A stretch of 64,000 nt of DNA from assembly GCA_035307765.1 (NCBI GenBank), contig DATGHU010000031.1:11573-75572 (forward strand). Direction: 5' to 3'. This DNA is from a bacterium (GTDB taxonomy: Bacteria > Sysuimicrobiota > Sysuimicrobiia > Sysuimicrobiales > Segetimicrobiaceae). Below are positions 52,816 to 61,495 of this stretch, in pieces. The notes beneath the pieces were generated by a model. It saw only the letters and a program-made list of their open reading frames with translations, did not search any database and was not told where the DNA came from. Position 1 is the first letter of the stretch. Each line of letters begins with the position of its first letter. A program made the translations under genes and the position numbers.

Positions 52816-54489
52816 GTGTCGGTCACAGAGACGCGGCAGGGGACGGTGACGCGGTTGACGGGAGGCCAGGCCCTGGTCGCGTGCCTCAAGGCGCAGGGGA
52901 TCGAGGTGGTGTTCGGCCTGCCGGGGGTGCAGCTGGACTGGCTGTTCGACGCGCTCTACCTCGAGCGTGACGCGATCCGCGTGGTGCACACGCGCCACGA
53001 ACAGGCGACCTCTTACATGGCCGACGGTTACGCCCGCACCACCGGCCGGGTGGGCGTCTGCGTGATGGTGCCCGGACCGGGCGTATTGAACGCCACCGCC
53101 GGGCTGGCGACGGCCTACGCCTGCTCGTCCCCGGTCCTGTGCTTGACCGGGCAGATCCCCTCCAAGCTGATCGGCGTCGGCCGCGGCCTGCTGCATGAGA
53201 TCCGAGACCAGCTGGGGGCGCTCCGGTCGGTGACCAAGTGGGCGGCCCGGGCCAGCACACCCGAGGAGATCCCCGGGGTGGTGCTTGAGGCCTTTCGACA
53301 GCTGCACACCGGGCACGTGCGGCCGGTGGCGATCGAGGTTCCGCTGGATACGCTGGCGGCCACCGCGGACGTCACCCTAATCGGCCGCGTCGCGGGGGAG
53401 CGCCGGACCGGCGACGCCGACGCGATCGAACGCGCGGCCAAGGTGTTGGGCGCCGCCGAGCGCCCGAGCATCTTCGTTGGCGGCGGCGTGATTCGGGCGG
53501 AGGCCTGGGAGCCCCTGGGGCAACTGGCGGAGATGCTGCAGGCGCCGGTGGTCATGTCGAGCAACGGCAAGGGGGCGCTCTCCGACCGGCACTACCTCGC
53601 CCACACCATGGTCGCCGCCCAGGATCTGCTGCCGCAGTCCGACGCGGTGCTGATCTGCGGGACGCGCTTCCTCCAACCGGCGAACTCGACGTGGGGCCCG
53701 ACGTGGAGCCGGCGCGACGGGCAGACGCTGGTTCAGATCGACATCGATCCTGAGGAGATCGGCCGCAACTGCACGCCCGCGATCGGCATCGAGGCCGACG
53801 CGCGGTGGGGGCTCGAGGAGCTCGTCGCCCGGGTGCCGCGCCACAACCGGAAGCGGGGATCCCGCCGCGACGAGATGCTCGCGGAGAAGCAGCGGGCCGA
53901 CGCGCTCCTCCAGGCCGTCCAGCCCCAGGCCGCCTTCGCCGCCGTCATTCGCGAGGCGCTGCCCGAGGACGGGATCCTGGTGTGCGAGAGCACCCAGGTG
54001 GGCTACTGGGCGCAGTACGGCGGGTTCCCGGTCTATCTGCCCCGGACGTTCCTGACCTCCGGGTACCAGGGGACGCTGGGGTACGGGTTTGCCACCGCGC
54101 TCGGCGCGCAGGTGGGCGCCCCCGGCCGGAAGGTCGTGTCCATCAACGGAGACGGGGGCTTCATGTACACGATGCAGGAGCTGTCGACGGTGGTTCGCCA
54201 CGGGATCAACGTCGTCGCGATCGTCTTCAACGACAACGCGTTCGGCAACGTCCGCCGCATTCAGCGGGATTCCTTCGGCGGCCGCCTGATCGCTTCGGAC
54301 CTCGTCAATCCGGACTTCCTGAAGCTGGCCGAGGCGTTTGGGGTCGACGGCTACCGCGCCGAGGGGCCGGAGGGCCTGCGGCCGGTGTTAAGCCGAGCGC
54401 TCGGCAACGACCGTCCGGCGTTGATCGAGGTGCCGGTTGGCGAAATGCCGAGCGTGTGGCCGGTGATCCGGGCGGGTTACCGGGCGTAG
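52816..54489 (+). CDS. Acetolactate synthase-like ThDP-dependent enzyme
   Basis: A ~557-residue large-subunit-type ThDP enzyme. The Pyr-domain Glu is kept in 'VVHTRHEQATSYMADGYAR', the FAD/acyl-CoA-type central region has 'ALGNDRP'-like features, and 'INGDGGFMYTMQELSTVVRHGINVVAIVFNDNAFGN' is the Mg2+/ThDP motif. No small regulatory subunit follows. GTG 52816 after GAGGAGGTGGGG is a good start; GTG 52759 inside livF is an alternative. Directly downstream of the Liv importer it may carboligate or decarboxylate a 2-oxoacid made from imported amino acids. Other family members (oxalyl-CoA decarboxylase, sulfoacetaldehyde acetyltransferase) are possible. Confidence 0.88.
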   Translation: MSVTETRQGTVTRLTGGQALVACLKAQGIEVVFGLPGVQLDWLFDALYLERDAIRVVHTRHEQATSYMADGYARTTGRVGVCVMVPGPGVLNATAGLATAYACSSPVLCLTGQIPSKLIGVGRGLLHEIRDQLGALRSVTKWAARASTPEEIPGVVLEAFRQLHTGHVRPVAIEVPLDTLAATADVTLIGRVAGERRTGDADAIERAAKVLGAAERPSIFVGGGVIRAEAWEPLGQLAEMLQAPVVMSSNGKGALSDRHYLAHTMVAAQDLLPQSDAVLICGTRFLQPANSTWGPTWSRRDGQTLVQIDIDPEEIGRNCTPAIGIEADARWGLEELVARVPRHNRKRGSRRDEMLAEKQRADALLQAVQPQAAFAAVIREALPEDGILVCESTQVGYWAQYGGFPVYLPRTFLTSGYQGTLGYGFATALGAQVGAPGRKVVSINGDGGFMYTMQELSTVVRHGINVVAIVFNDNAFGNVRRIQRDSFGGRLIASDLVNPDFLKLAEAFGVDGYRAEGPEGLRPVLSRALGNDRPALIEVPVGEMPSVWPVIRAGYRA

Positions 54490-54497
54490 CGCCGGAC

Positions 54498-56306
54498 TCA
54501 GTCCGCCGAGGAGCGCGCGGCGGTCCGCTCGGTTGGCCCGGGGAGCGGAGAGGTGCTCGGGAGCGTGAACGTAAACGTGCTTCCCGCGTTCACCCGGCTC
54601 GCCGCTCCGATGCGGCCGCCGTGGGCCTCGACGATGTGCCTGGCGATCGCCAGGCCCAGCCCCGTTCCTCCGCCCTCGCGTGAGCGCGAGCGTTCCACGC
54701 GGTAGAATCGGTCGAAGACCCGAAGGAGATCGTCGGCGGGAATTCCGCGGCCGGTGTCCGAGACCGAAACACTGACCTCGGCGGCCGCCCCCAGTAGCGA
54801 GACTTCGACCGTGCCCCCGTCCGGCGTAAACTTGATCGCGTTGTCGAGCAGGTTGGTCAGTACCTGAAGGATTCGGTCCCGGTCGGCCAGGGCAACGACG
54901 GGCCCCGCGCACGTCGAGCGGAGCGCGACCCGGTGCCGATCGGCCTGGGGGCGCATCCGGCTCAGCGCTTCGGCGACGAGCTCGTCCAGCCTGACGGGGG
55001 CGGGCTCGAGGGACACCGTCTTGGACTCCAGGCGTGAGAGATCCATCAGGTCGTCCACCAGCTTCATCAGACGGGTCGCCTCGCTGTCGATGATCGTGAG
55101 GAAGCGACGGCACGTCGTCTCGTCGGCGATCGCCCCGGCCAGCAGCGTCTCGGTGAATCCCTTGATCGATGTCAATGGCGTGCGCAGCTCGTGGGAGACA
55201 TTGGCGGTGAGTTCCCGCCGCAGCCGCTCGGTCCGGCGGAGTTCGGTGGCGTCCCGCACGACCGCAACCGCCCCGGACGCTTCGCCGTCCTGCCCTCCCA
55301 GCGGCGTGGCGTGCAGGTCCAGGATCCGCTCGCCGCGGGGGTCGGGGCTGAATTCCTCGGCGACGTCGCGCCGCTCGGCCGCCGCCGTTTCGATCCACCG
55401 GCAGCTGGGGTGATCGCCCAGCACGTCCCGCAGCCGGCGTCCCCGGGCGACGGCGGTGAGGCCCAACAGCTCCTCGGCGGCGCGGTTAAAGAGGAGGATC
55501 GTGCCCTTCGCGTCGACGGCGACCACGGCATCGCTCATGCTCGAGATGATCGCCTCGATCTTGTAGCGCTCCTCGGTCACGGCGGCCAACTTGAGGCGCA
55601 GTTCCTCCGCCATCGCGTTGAAGGTGCTGGCGAGGTGACCGATCTCGTCCCGGCTGCGGATCGTGGCCCGGGCGGACAGATCGCCCGCGGAGATCCGGGT
55701 CGCCGCCCGGGAGAGTTCGAGCACAGGGGCGGCCAGCGCGCGGGCGCGCCACGTGCCGAGCAGCAGGGCGACGACGATGCCGGCGAGCAGCGCCTCCCCC
55801 AGCGCCTTCCACACCTCATCGAGCGCCCGATCGACCCACCGGCGCGGCACGCTGACCTCGACGACCCCGACGGTCGCTCCTCCCACCTTCATCGGCGCGG
55901 CGGCGAAGATGCGGACCTCGCCGCTCCTCCCATCGGGCCGGATCACGGTGGTGGGTTTGTCGGCGAGGGCGGAGGCCACCTCGGGCGCCACCGGACCGCC
56001 GACCTGGTCGGCCCACCGCCCGGTCGGCGGCGGCTGCCCGCTGGCGTCCTTCACCCCGATGTACACGCCGTCGCGCCACGACGAGCCGCTGGCGATGTCG
56101 TCGAGGCGGGCGATACTTGCCCCGTTCATCTGGTAGTTCGCGAGCATCCGCGCGGTGGTCTTCGCTTCGTTCAGCACGGCGCGCTGGTAGTCGTTCACGT
56201 ACACGCGGGAGATGTTGGGGATCAGCACGGCCGCGGCGATGCCGAGCGAGAACAGGACCAGCAGCAGGTAGGTGCTGGTCAGTTTCCAGCGCAGGCTGCG
56301 GCTCAT
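54498..56306 (-). CDS. Sensor histidine kinase (PhoR/WalK-type)
   Basis: A 602-residue membrane kinase. Order: TM1 (about residues 10-33), an extracytoplasmic sensor domain (34-165), TM2 (about 172-193), HAMP ('RISAGDLSARATIRSRDEIGHLASTFNAMAEEL'), a PAS domain ('ISSMSDAVVAVDAKGTILLFNRAAEELLG'), HisKA with phospho-His in 'ANVSHELRTPLTSIKGF', and HATPase with 'NLLDNAIKFTPDGG' and 'GRGIPADDLLRVFDRFYR'. The architecture is that of PhoR/WalK. It overlaps the response-regulator gene by four bases. A Pho-box-like promoter ahead of the pair suggests phosphate sensing, which is inference. Confidence 0.93.
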   Translation of the reverse strand: MSRSLRWKLTSTYLLLVLFSLGIAAAVLIPNISRVYVNDYQRAVLNEAKTTARMLANYQMNGASIARLDDIASGSSWRDGVYIGVKDASGQPPPTGRWADQVGGPVAPEVASALADKPTTVIRPDGRSGEVRIFAAAPMKVGGATVGVVEVSVPRRWVDRALDEVWKALGEALLAGIVVALLLGTWRARALAAPVLELSRAATRISAGDLSARATIRSRDEIGHLASTFNAMAEELRLKLAAVTEERYKIEAIISSMSDAVVAVDAKGTILLFNRAAEELLGLTAVARGRRLRDVLGDHPSCRWIETAAAERRDVAEEFSPDPRGERILDLHATPLGGQDGEASGAVAVVRDATELRRTERLRRELTANVSHELRTPLTSIKGFTETLLAGAIADETTCRRFLTIIDSEATRLMKLVDDLMDLSRLESKTVSLEPAPVRLDELVAEALSRMRPQADRHRVALRSTCAGPVVALADRDRILQVLTNLLDNAIKFTPDGGTVEVSLLGAAAEVSVSVSDTGRGIPADDLLRVFDRFYRVERSRSREGGGTGLGLAIARHIVEAHGGRIGAASRVNAGSTFTFTLPSTSPLPGPTERTAARSSAD

Positions 56307-57031
56307 GTCGGATCCTTCTTCAGCTTATAGCCGACCCCGCGCACCGTCGTGATGTAGGTGGGGGTGTTGGGGTCATCCTCGATCTTTTCGCGCAGGCGGC
56401 TGATGTGCATATCCACCGTGCGGGTGCTGCCGAAGTAATCGTAGCCCCAGATGTGCTCGAGCAGAAAGTCGCGGGTGAAGACCCGGTTGGGGTGGCCCAT
56501 CAGCAGTTGCAGCAGGTCGAACTCCTTGGTCGTCAGGTCGACCACCCGTCCGCGCAGCCGCACTTCGTGCGTGGTCGGATCGAGCGCCAGGCCGCCGATC
56601 GAGAGCGGCGCACTCCCCGGCCGCTCCACCCCCCGGGCGGTCCGCCGCAGGATCGCGCGCACCCGGGCGACGAGTTCCCGCGGGCTGAACGGCTTGGTCA
56701 CATAGTCATCCGCACCCAGTTCGAGCCCCACCACCCGCTCTTGCTCGCCGTCCTTGGCCGTGAGCATGAGGATGGGGACCGACGACTCGCGCCGGATGTG
56801 GCGGCAGACTTCCAAGCCATCGACGTACGGGAGCATCAGGTCCAGGATCACAAGGTCGGGGGTCTCGGCTTTCGCCTTCGCCAGGGCCTCGTGGCCGTCG
56901 TAGGCGACGGACACCTCAAACCCCTCGTGGGCAAGGTTGTAGCGGACCAGTTCCACGATGTGCGGCTCGTCGTCAACGATCAGGATACGCCCGCCGGGTT
57001 GACTCTCGGTTTTCGGTGCGATCGTCGGCAC
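56303..57031 (-). CDS. OmpR/PhoB-family response regulator
   Basis: A 242-residue regulator: receiver domain with 'ILIVDDEPHIVELVRYNL' (acidic pocket), phospho-acceptor Asp in 'LVILDLMLPYVDG' and Lys in 'YVTKPFSPRELVARV', then a winged-helix DNA-binding domain with 'LTTKEFDLLQLLMGHPNRVFTRDFLLEHIWGYDYFGSTRTVDMHISRLREKI'. The promoter in front contains 11-base-spaced direct repeats of a type bound by PhoB/PhoP proteins, so autoregulation is likely. PhoB/PhoP and WalR cannot be separated by sequence alone. Confidence 0.94.
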   Translation of the reverse strand: MPTIAPKTESQPGGRILIVDDEPHIVELVRYNLAHEGFEVSVAYDGHEALAKAKAETPDLVILDLMLPYVDGLEVCRHIRRESSVPILMLTAKDGEQERVVGLELGADDYVTKPFSPRELVARVRAILRRTARGVERPGSAPLSIGGLALDPTTHEVRLRGRVVDLTTKEFDLLQLLMGHPNRVFTRDFLLEHIWGYDYFGSTRTVDMHISRLREKIEDDPNTPTYITTVRGVGYKLKKDPT

Positions 57032-57058
57032 CTTCTGCCCTCCGTCTTGTTCGCATCT

Positions 57059-57121
57059 ATATTAGCATTGTCGAGCAGGCCTGTACGACGGGTGTCACGG
57101 TTTGGTGACGAATCGGTAACG
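57059..57121 (-). promoter_or_regulatory. Candidate Pho-box promoter of the two-component operon
   Basis: Read on the minus strand, three direct repeats with cores CGTTACC, CGTCACC and CGTGACA recur at 11-base spacing (57121-57089). A looser CGTACAG follows at 57087, and TAATAT (57064-57059) lies 17 bases after a position overlapping the last repeat. Repeated 7-base half-sites at 11-base period upstream of a -10 with no good -35 are the known layout of PhoB/PhoP sites. It drives the response-regulator gene starting at 57031 and may also affect the divergent gene at 57290. Confidence 0.65.
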
Positions 57122-57289
57122 CCCCCGCGGATGGCGGCCGCAGCTCTGCCGCTCGAGGGGGCAGGGGAGGTCTTCCCGTGCGTCGAAGGCCCAGGAGCGA
57201 ACGACGGTTCGCGACAGGCAACCGCACAGCCCCCGGTCGAACGGCGCGGGGGCGCCCCGGATGGAGAGTTCCCAAAGGGAGGCCGTTTC

Positions 57290-58975
57290 GTGGAGTCGTT
57301 TACATTTCCGCCTGCGCCCAACCCCCAGATCACGGAGTGGCCGGGCACGCCCATCGGCAGAAGCAACACCATCACCCGGACGAAGACCCGCACCGCCGTG
57401 CACGACAAGAACCTCGACCGCGTCGAGGGCAGGCGGGACGAGTTGGTCGCGGCCGCCGTGGAACACCTGGTCAAGCGCGCCGGCAAGGATGCGCTCTACC
57501 TGCAGGATGTGATCATCCATGGGGTGCGCGTGCGCGCGATCACGAACTCCACCCACCTCCACACCCTCTGGTCGCTGAACTGGTACAGTCCGGAGGAGTG
57601 GCAGCGGACCACCGGCCTCACCCCTCCGCGGCAGCCCCAGGTCACGGTGTACGCGCTCGGCGGGGTGAACGACCAGGCGGAGGCCGCCTACTACAGCCGG
57701 CGCACGAACACGATCGTGTTTTTCAACACGGCCTACTATGGGCAGCTCAAGTCGTGGGTCCTCGGCGCGGTGGGACGGGTCCTGGCCGAGGAGTGGGGGA
57801 TCCACAGCATCCACGGCGCCTGCGTCGAGAAGGACGGGGAAGGGGTGCTGTACATCGCCCCCACCGGCACCGGCAAAAGCACGTCCTCCTACGGGCTCCA
57901 GGCCACGTACCCGAACACCCGGTTCCACTCCGACGACTGGGTGTACGTCCGCTACGCCTGCGCGATGCGCGACGGCCGCCGGATCGCCCCCTTCGAGATC
58001 GTCCCGTCGCGCGGGGAACCGATCCGCGGCTACCGCGTGTTCCGGTGGCTGGAGGAGCGCCGGGGCGAGGGCGGTCAGGTGCGCGGGCTCGATCTGGAGA
58101 ATCGCGAGACCACCGTCCCCCTGGCGTCGATCGATCTCGGGCAGCCCATCCAGGCGTACGCCTACACGAGCGAGAAGATCTTTTACCTCCGCACCAACCT
58201 GGTGAGCAGTTTCCCGCTGTCCGCCCACGAGATGCTGCGTTCGTGCCTGGAGAACGTGCCGGACGTCCTGCCCACGTTCATCGAAGTTCACCGGGCCGAT
58301 CTCGACGCGCTGACGGAGGCCGTCCGTCGGGACTCGGGGCCGGCCGGGGATTTCTTTCAGGCGATGGACCCGGACCAGATTCGTACGCTCCTGGCGCGGC
58401 TGATCGCCTTCGACAACGGTCGGGCGATGCTGGACATCACCCGCATCCTCCCCCCCGCCCGCGTGGTTTCGAACCCCATGGCGCCGACGCGGTTGGGCAG
58501 CGTGATCCTGCTGAAGCGGGATCCGCGCGAGCAGACGGTGCTGGAATCCCTGTCGGTGGAGAAGTTTATCGGCCGCCTCCTCCGCGGCGAGACCCCCGAC
58601 CGGAAGAAAGAGACCGCGTACAACGCCTACCGGGCGGTCGACGACGAGGCCGAGCGGCGGTTCATCGACCGGCTGGAAGCGGAGATCGCACCGGGCGGAA
58701 GGGCCGAACTCCTCTACCCGGCGTTGATGCGCCACCAGGACACACCCGAGACCCTGGCCGAGGAGGTCGAGCTGTTTCGGATCCTGCACCGCTCGTGCCG
58801 GTGCTACGACCTCAACACCATCCTGACCGCCGATCCCCAGGTGCACGGCCTGCAAGAGGCGGTGGCCGCGACGATGGCGCTGATCGCGTACGCGCTCGCC
58901 GTCCGCCGGGGGAACGTGCTCCTGACCATCGGCGACTATCGCCGGGCGCTCACCTCGCCTCCGGTCTCGGCTTGA
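57290..58975 (+). CDS. HPr-kinase/PEP-carboxykinase-like P-loop protein of unknown function
   Basis: A ~561-residue protein with a central P-loop kinase core: Walker A-like 'IAPTGTGKSTSSYGL' (about residues 193-206) and 'FHSDDWVYVRYA' (a DD motif like the second kinase motif of PEPCK/HprK). A preceding strand has 'HSIHGACVEKDGEG', as in HPr-kinase-type enzymes. The C-terminal half contains a helical region without known motif. No catalytic carboxykinase residues were identified, so it is not called PEP carboxykinase. GTG 57290 after AAGGGAGG is the start. It is divergent from the two-component genes and precedes a dipeptidase gene. Confidence 0.82.
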   Translation: MESFTFPPAPNPQITEWPGTPIGRSNTITRTKTRTAVHDKNLDRVEGRRDELVAAAVEHLVKRAGKDALYLQDVIIHGVRVRAITNSTHLHTLWSLNWYSPEEWQRTTGLTPPRQPQVTVYALGGVNDQAEAAYYSRRTNTIVFFNTAYYGQLKSWVLGAVGRVLAEEWGIHSIHGACVEKDGEGVLYIAPTGTGKSTSSYGLQATYPNTRFHSDDWVYVRYACAMRDGRRIAPFEIVPSRGEPIRGYRVFRWLEERRGEGGQVRGLDLENRETTVPLASIDLGQPIQAYAYTSEKIFYLRTNLVSSFPLSAHEMLRSCLENVPDVLPTFIEVHRADLDALTEAVRRDSGPAGDFFQAMDPDQIRTLLARLIAFDNGRAMLDITRILPPARVVSNPMAPTRLGSVILLKRDPREQTVLESLSVEKFIGRLLRGETPDRKKETAYNAYRAVDDEAERRFIDRLEAEIAPGGRAELLYPALMRHQDTPETLAEEVELFRILHRSCRCYDLNTILTADPQVHGLQEAVAATMALIAYALAVRRGNVLLTIGDYRRALTSPPVSA

Positions 58976-59033
58976 GCCGCGACCCGAGTGCGGCGGAGCG
59001 GGCGCTCATTCCCCGCCACCGAGGAGACGACTG

Positions 59034-60404
59034 ATGGAGCCGCACGCGTACGCGCAGGAGCACCGGGCCCGCTTTACCGATGCGCTGAAGGAGTTCGTCC
59101 GCATCCCGAGCATCAGCACGTTGCCGGCGCACCACGCGGATCTGGGGCGGGCCGCGGAGTGGATCGCCGGTCGTCTCACGGAGATCGGGCTGTCGGCCCG
59201 GGTGATGCCGAACGGGACGCACCCCGCGGTGTACGCGGAGTGGACCGGTGCGCCCGGGGCGGCCACGCTGCTCTGCTACGGGCACTACGACGTTCAGCCT
59301 CCCGACCCGCTCGACCTGTGGACCTCGCCGCCCTTCGACCCCACGCAGCGGGGCGACGACCTCTACGGCCGCGGCGCCTCCGACGACAAGGGGCAGCTCT
59401 TGATCGAGGTGTTCGCGGTCGAGTCGCTGCTCCGGGCCACCGGCCGGTTGCCCCTCAACATCAAGTTCATCGTGGAGGGCGAAGAGGAGATCGGCAGCCC
59501 GAGGATGATCCCGTTGATCAAGAAGCACCGGCAGCTCCTCCGGGCGGACGTCTCGCTGGTGTGCGACGGGAGCTTTTACGCGCCCGATCACCCGTCGCTG
59601 GTGACGGGCCTGCGCGGGATGCTCTACACCGAGGTCGAGCTCCAGGGCGCCAACCGGGACCTGCACTCCGGCATCTTCGGGGGCGCCGCCCCCAACCCCG
59701 TGGATGGGTTGGCCCGGATCATCGCCGGGCTGAAGGACCGCCGCGGGCGGGTGACGATTCCCCGATACTATGCCCCCGTCGCCCCCCCCACCGATTTCGA
59801 GCGGCGCAGCTGGGCGCAGCTCGGGTTCCGGGACGAAGCGTACCTCTCGGATCTGGGCGTGGGGGACGCCCCGGGCGAGGACGGATACTCCATCCTCGAG
59901 CGGCGGTGGGCGCGTCCCACCTTGGAGGTCCACGGGATCGCGGGAGGGTACACCGGTCCCGGAGCGAAGACCGTTATCCCCTCCCGCGCGACCGCCAAGA
60001 TCAGCATGCGCCTCGTGCCGGACCAGCGACCTCAGGCGGTCCTGCGCGCGTTCACCCGCAAGGTGCAGCGGCTGACCCCCGCCGGGCTCCGTGCCGAGGT
60101 CCGGTTGCTCGGCGCCGGGGCGCCGCTCGCGGTGTCCCCCGACGCGCCCGCGATCCGCACCGCCGCCCGGGCGTTGGAGGAGGTCTTCCACCGCCCCCCG
60201 GCCTTCATCCGCGAGGGGGGGAGCGTTCCCGTCGCCGCCGAGTTCCAGCATGTGCTCGGCGCGCCGCCCGTGCTGATGGGGTTCGGGCTGCCCGACGACA
60301 ACCTGCACTCCCCCAACGAGAAGCTCCACCTGCCGAACTTCACCCGCGGAATCGAGGCGGTCATCCGGTTCATCCAGTTGCTGGGGGAGGGCGGGGCGGG
60401 GTGA
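59034..60404 (+). CDS. M20 family dipeptidase
   Basis: A 456-residue zinc peptidase of the carnosinase-like/PepV group. Zinc-site motifs are 'LLCYGHYDVQPPDP' (His84, Asp86), 'GRGASDDKGQ' (bridging Asp), 'FIVEGEEEIGSP' (catalytic Glu pair) and a late His in 'PNEKLHLPNF'. The lid domain includes 'NRDLHSGIFGGAAPNP', typical of this branch. It cleaves dipeptides or acylated amino acids in the cytoplasm. It starts 58 bases after the P-loop gene and is followed after 7 bases by a dehydrogenase, so cotranscription is likely. Confidence 0.93.
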   Translation: MEPHAYAQEHRARFTDALKEFVRIPSISTLPAHHADLGRAAEWIAGRLTEIGLSARVMPNGTHPAVYAEWTGAPGAATLLCYGHYDVQPPDPLDLWTSPPFDPTQRGDDLYGRGASDDKGQLLIEVFAVESLLRATGRLPLNIKFIVEGEEEIGSPRMIPLIKKHRQLLRADVSLVCDGSFYAPDHPSLVTGLRGMLYTEVELQGANRDLHSGIFGGAAPNPVDGLARIIAGLKDRRGRVTIPRYYAPVAPPTDFERRSWAQLGFRDEAYLSDLGVGDAPGEDGYSILERRWARPTLEVHGIAGGYTGPGAKTVIPSRATAKISMRLVPDQRPQAVLRAFTRKVQRLTPAGLRAEVRLLGAGAPLAVSPDAPAIRTAARALEEVFHRPPAFIREGGSVPVAAEFQHVLGAPPVLMGFGLPDDNLHSPNEKLHLPNFTRGIEAVIRFIQLLGEGGAG

Positions 60405-60423
60405 CCCGGTAGTGCGCGGCACG

Positions 60424-61467
60424 ATGCGGGCGCTGGTGAAGCCCGCGGCCGGGCCCGGGCTCGAGATCCGATCGCTGCCGATCCCCACCCCCGGCTCCGG
60501 TCAGGTGCTGGTCCGCGTCCACGCCGGTGGTATCTGCGGCACCGATCTGCACATCGAGCGGTGGGATCCGTGGGCGGCCGGCCGCCTCCGCCCCCCGCGG
60601 GTGATCGGCCACGAGTTCTGCGGCACGGTCGTCGAGCTCGGTCCCGACGTGCACGGCGTGTCGGTCGGCGACTTCATCGCCGGGGAATCTCACGTCAGCT
60701 GCGGGCACTGCCACCTCTGCCGGCGCGGCGAGGCCCACATCTGCGAGGCCCTGGAGATCATCGGCGTCGATCGCGATGGGGCCTTCGCCGACTACGTGGT
60801 GGTTCCCGCGCCGAACGCCTGGAAGATGGCCCCGGGGACCCCCCCCGAGATCGCGGCGATCATGGATCCCTTCGGGAACGCGGTGCACACGGCCCTGGCG
60901 GCGGATCTCGGCGCCCGGTCAGTCCTGGTGATGGGCTGCGGCCCGATCGGGCTGTGCGCCGTCCTGATCGCGCGCCGGGCCGGCGCGACCCCGATCCTCG
61001 CGGCGGACGTGAACCCCTATCGCCTCGCCCTCGCCCGCACGCTGGGGGCCGACCGGGTGATGGACGCCCGGACCGAGGACGTCCCCGGGATCGTACGCGC
61101 GCTCACGGACGGGGCGGGGGCGGACGTGCTGCTCGAGTTCTCCGGGCACGGGCAGGGGCTCCACAACGGACTGGCGGCGCTGCGCAACGGGGGGTTCGCC
61201 GCGCTCTTGGGCCTCCCCGGTCGGCCCATCGAACTGGACCTTGCCAACGACGTGATCGTCAAGGGCATCCGCCTCCAGGGGATCTTCGGCCGGCGGTTGT
61301 GGGAGACATGGTACGAGGCCACGGCACTGCTCGCCTCGGGGGTGGACATCCGGCCGGTGATTACGCACCGGCTGCCGATGGCTCGGTTCGCGGAGGCGTT
61401 CGCCTTGATGCGGTCGGGCGAGTGTGGGAAGGTGCTCCTGACGGTGGAGGACAGCCGCACCGGCTGA
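60424..61467 (+). CDS. Zinc-dependent medium-chain alcohol/threonine dehydrogenase
   Basis: A 347-residue MDR enzyme. The catalytic zinc site is 'GGICGTDLHIERWDPWAAG' with 'VIGHEFCGTVVELG', the structural zinc is 'SCGHCHLCRRGEAHIC' and the Rossmann loop is 'VMGCGPIGLCAVLIARRAGA'. Length and the 'GHEFCG' plus 'EALEIIGVDRDGAFADYVVVPA' region are closest to L-threonine 3-dehydrogenase (Tdh), though a general sorbitol/alcohol dehydrogenase is possible. ATG 60424 is chosen; GTG 60412 is close by. It ends the P-loop/dipeptidase unit. Confidence 0.88.
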   Translation: MRALVKPAAGPGLEIRSLPIPTPGSGQVLVRVHAGGICGTDLHIERWDPWAAGRLRPPRVIGHEFCGTVVELGPDVHGVSVGDFIAGESHVSCGHCHLCRRGEAHICEALEIIGVDRDGAFADYVVVPAPNAWKMAPGTPPEIAAIMDPFGNAVHTALAADLGARSVLVMGCGPIGLCAVLIARRAGATPILAADVNPYRLALARTLGADRVMDARTEDVPGIVRALTDGAGADVLLEFSGHGQGLHNGLAALRNGGFAALLGLPGRPIELDLANDVIVKGIRLQGIFGRRLWETWYEATALLASGVDIRPVITHRLPMARFAEAFALMRSGECGKVLLTVEDSRTG

Positions 61468-61495
61468 CCCCCACCGTCAGGGACGCGCGATTGCG

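Noticed and set aside
57290-58975. PEP carboxykinase
   Set aside because: P-loop and DD are present, but substrate-binding residues and overall length pattern were not confirmed.
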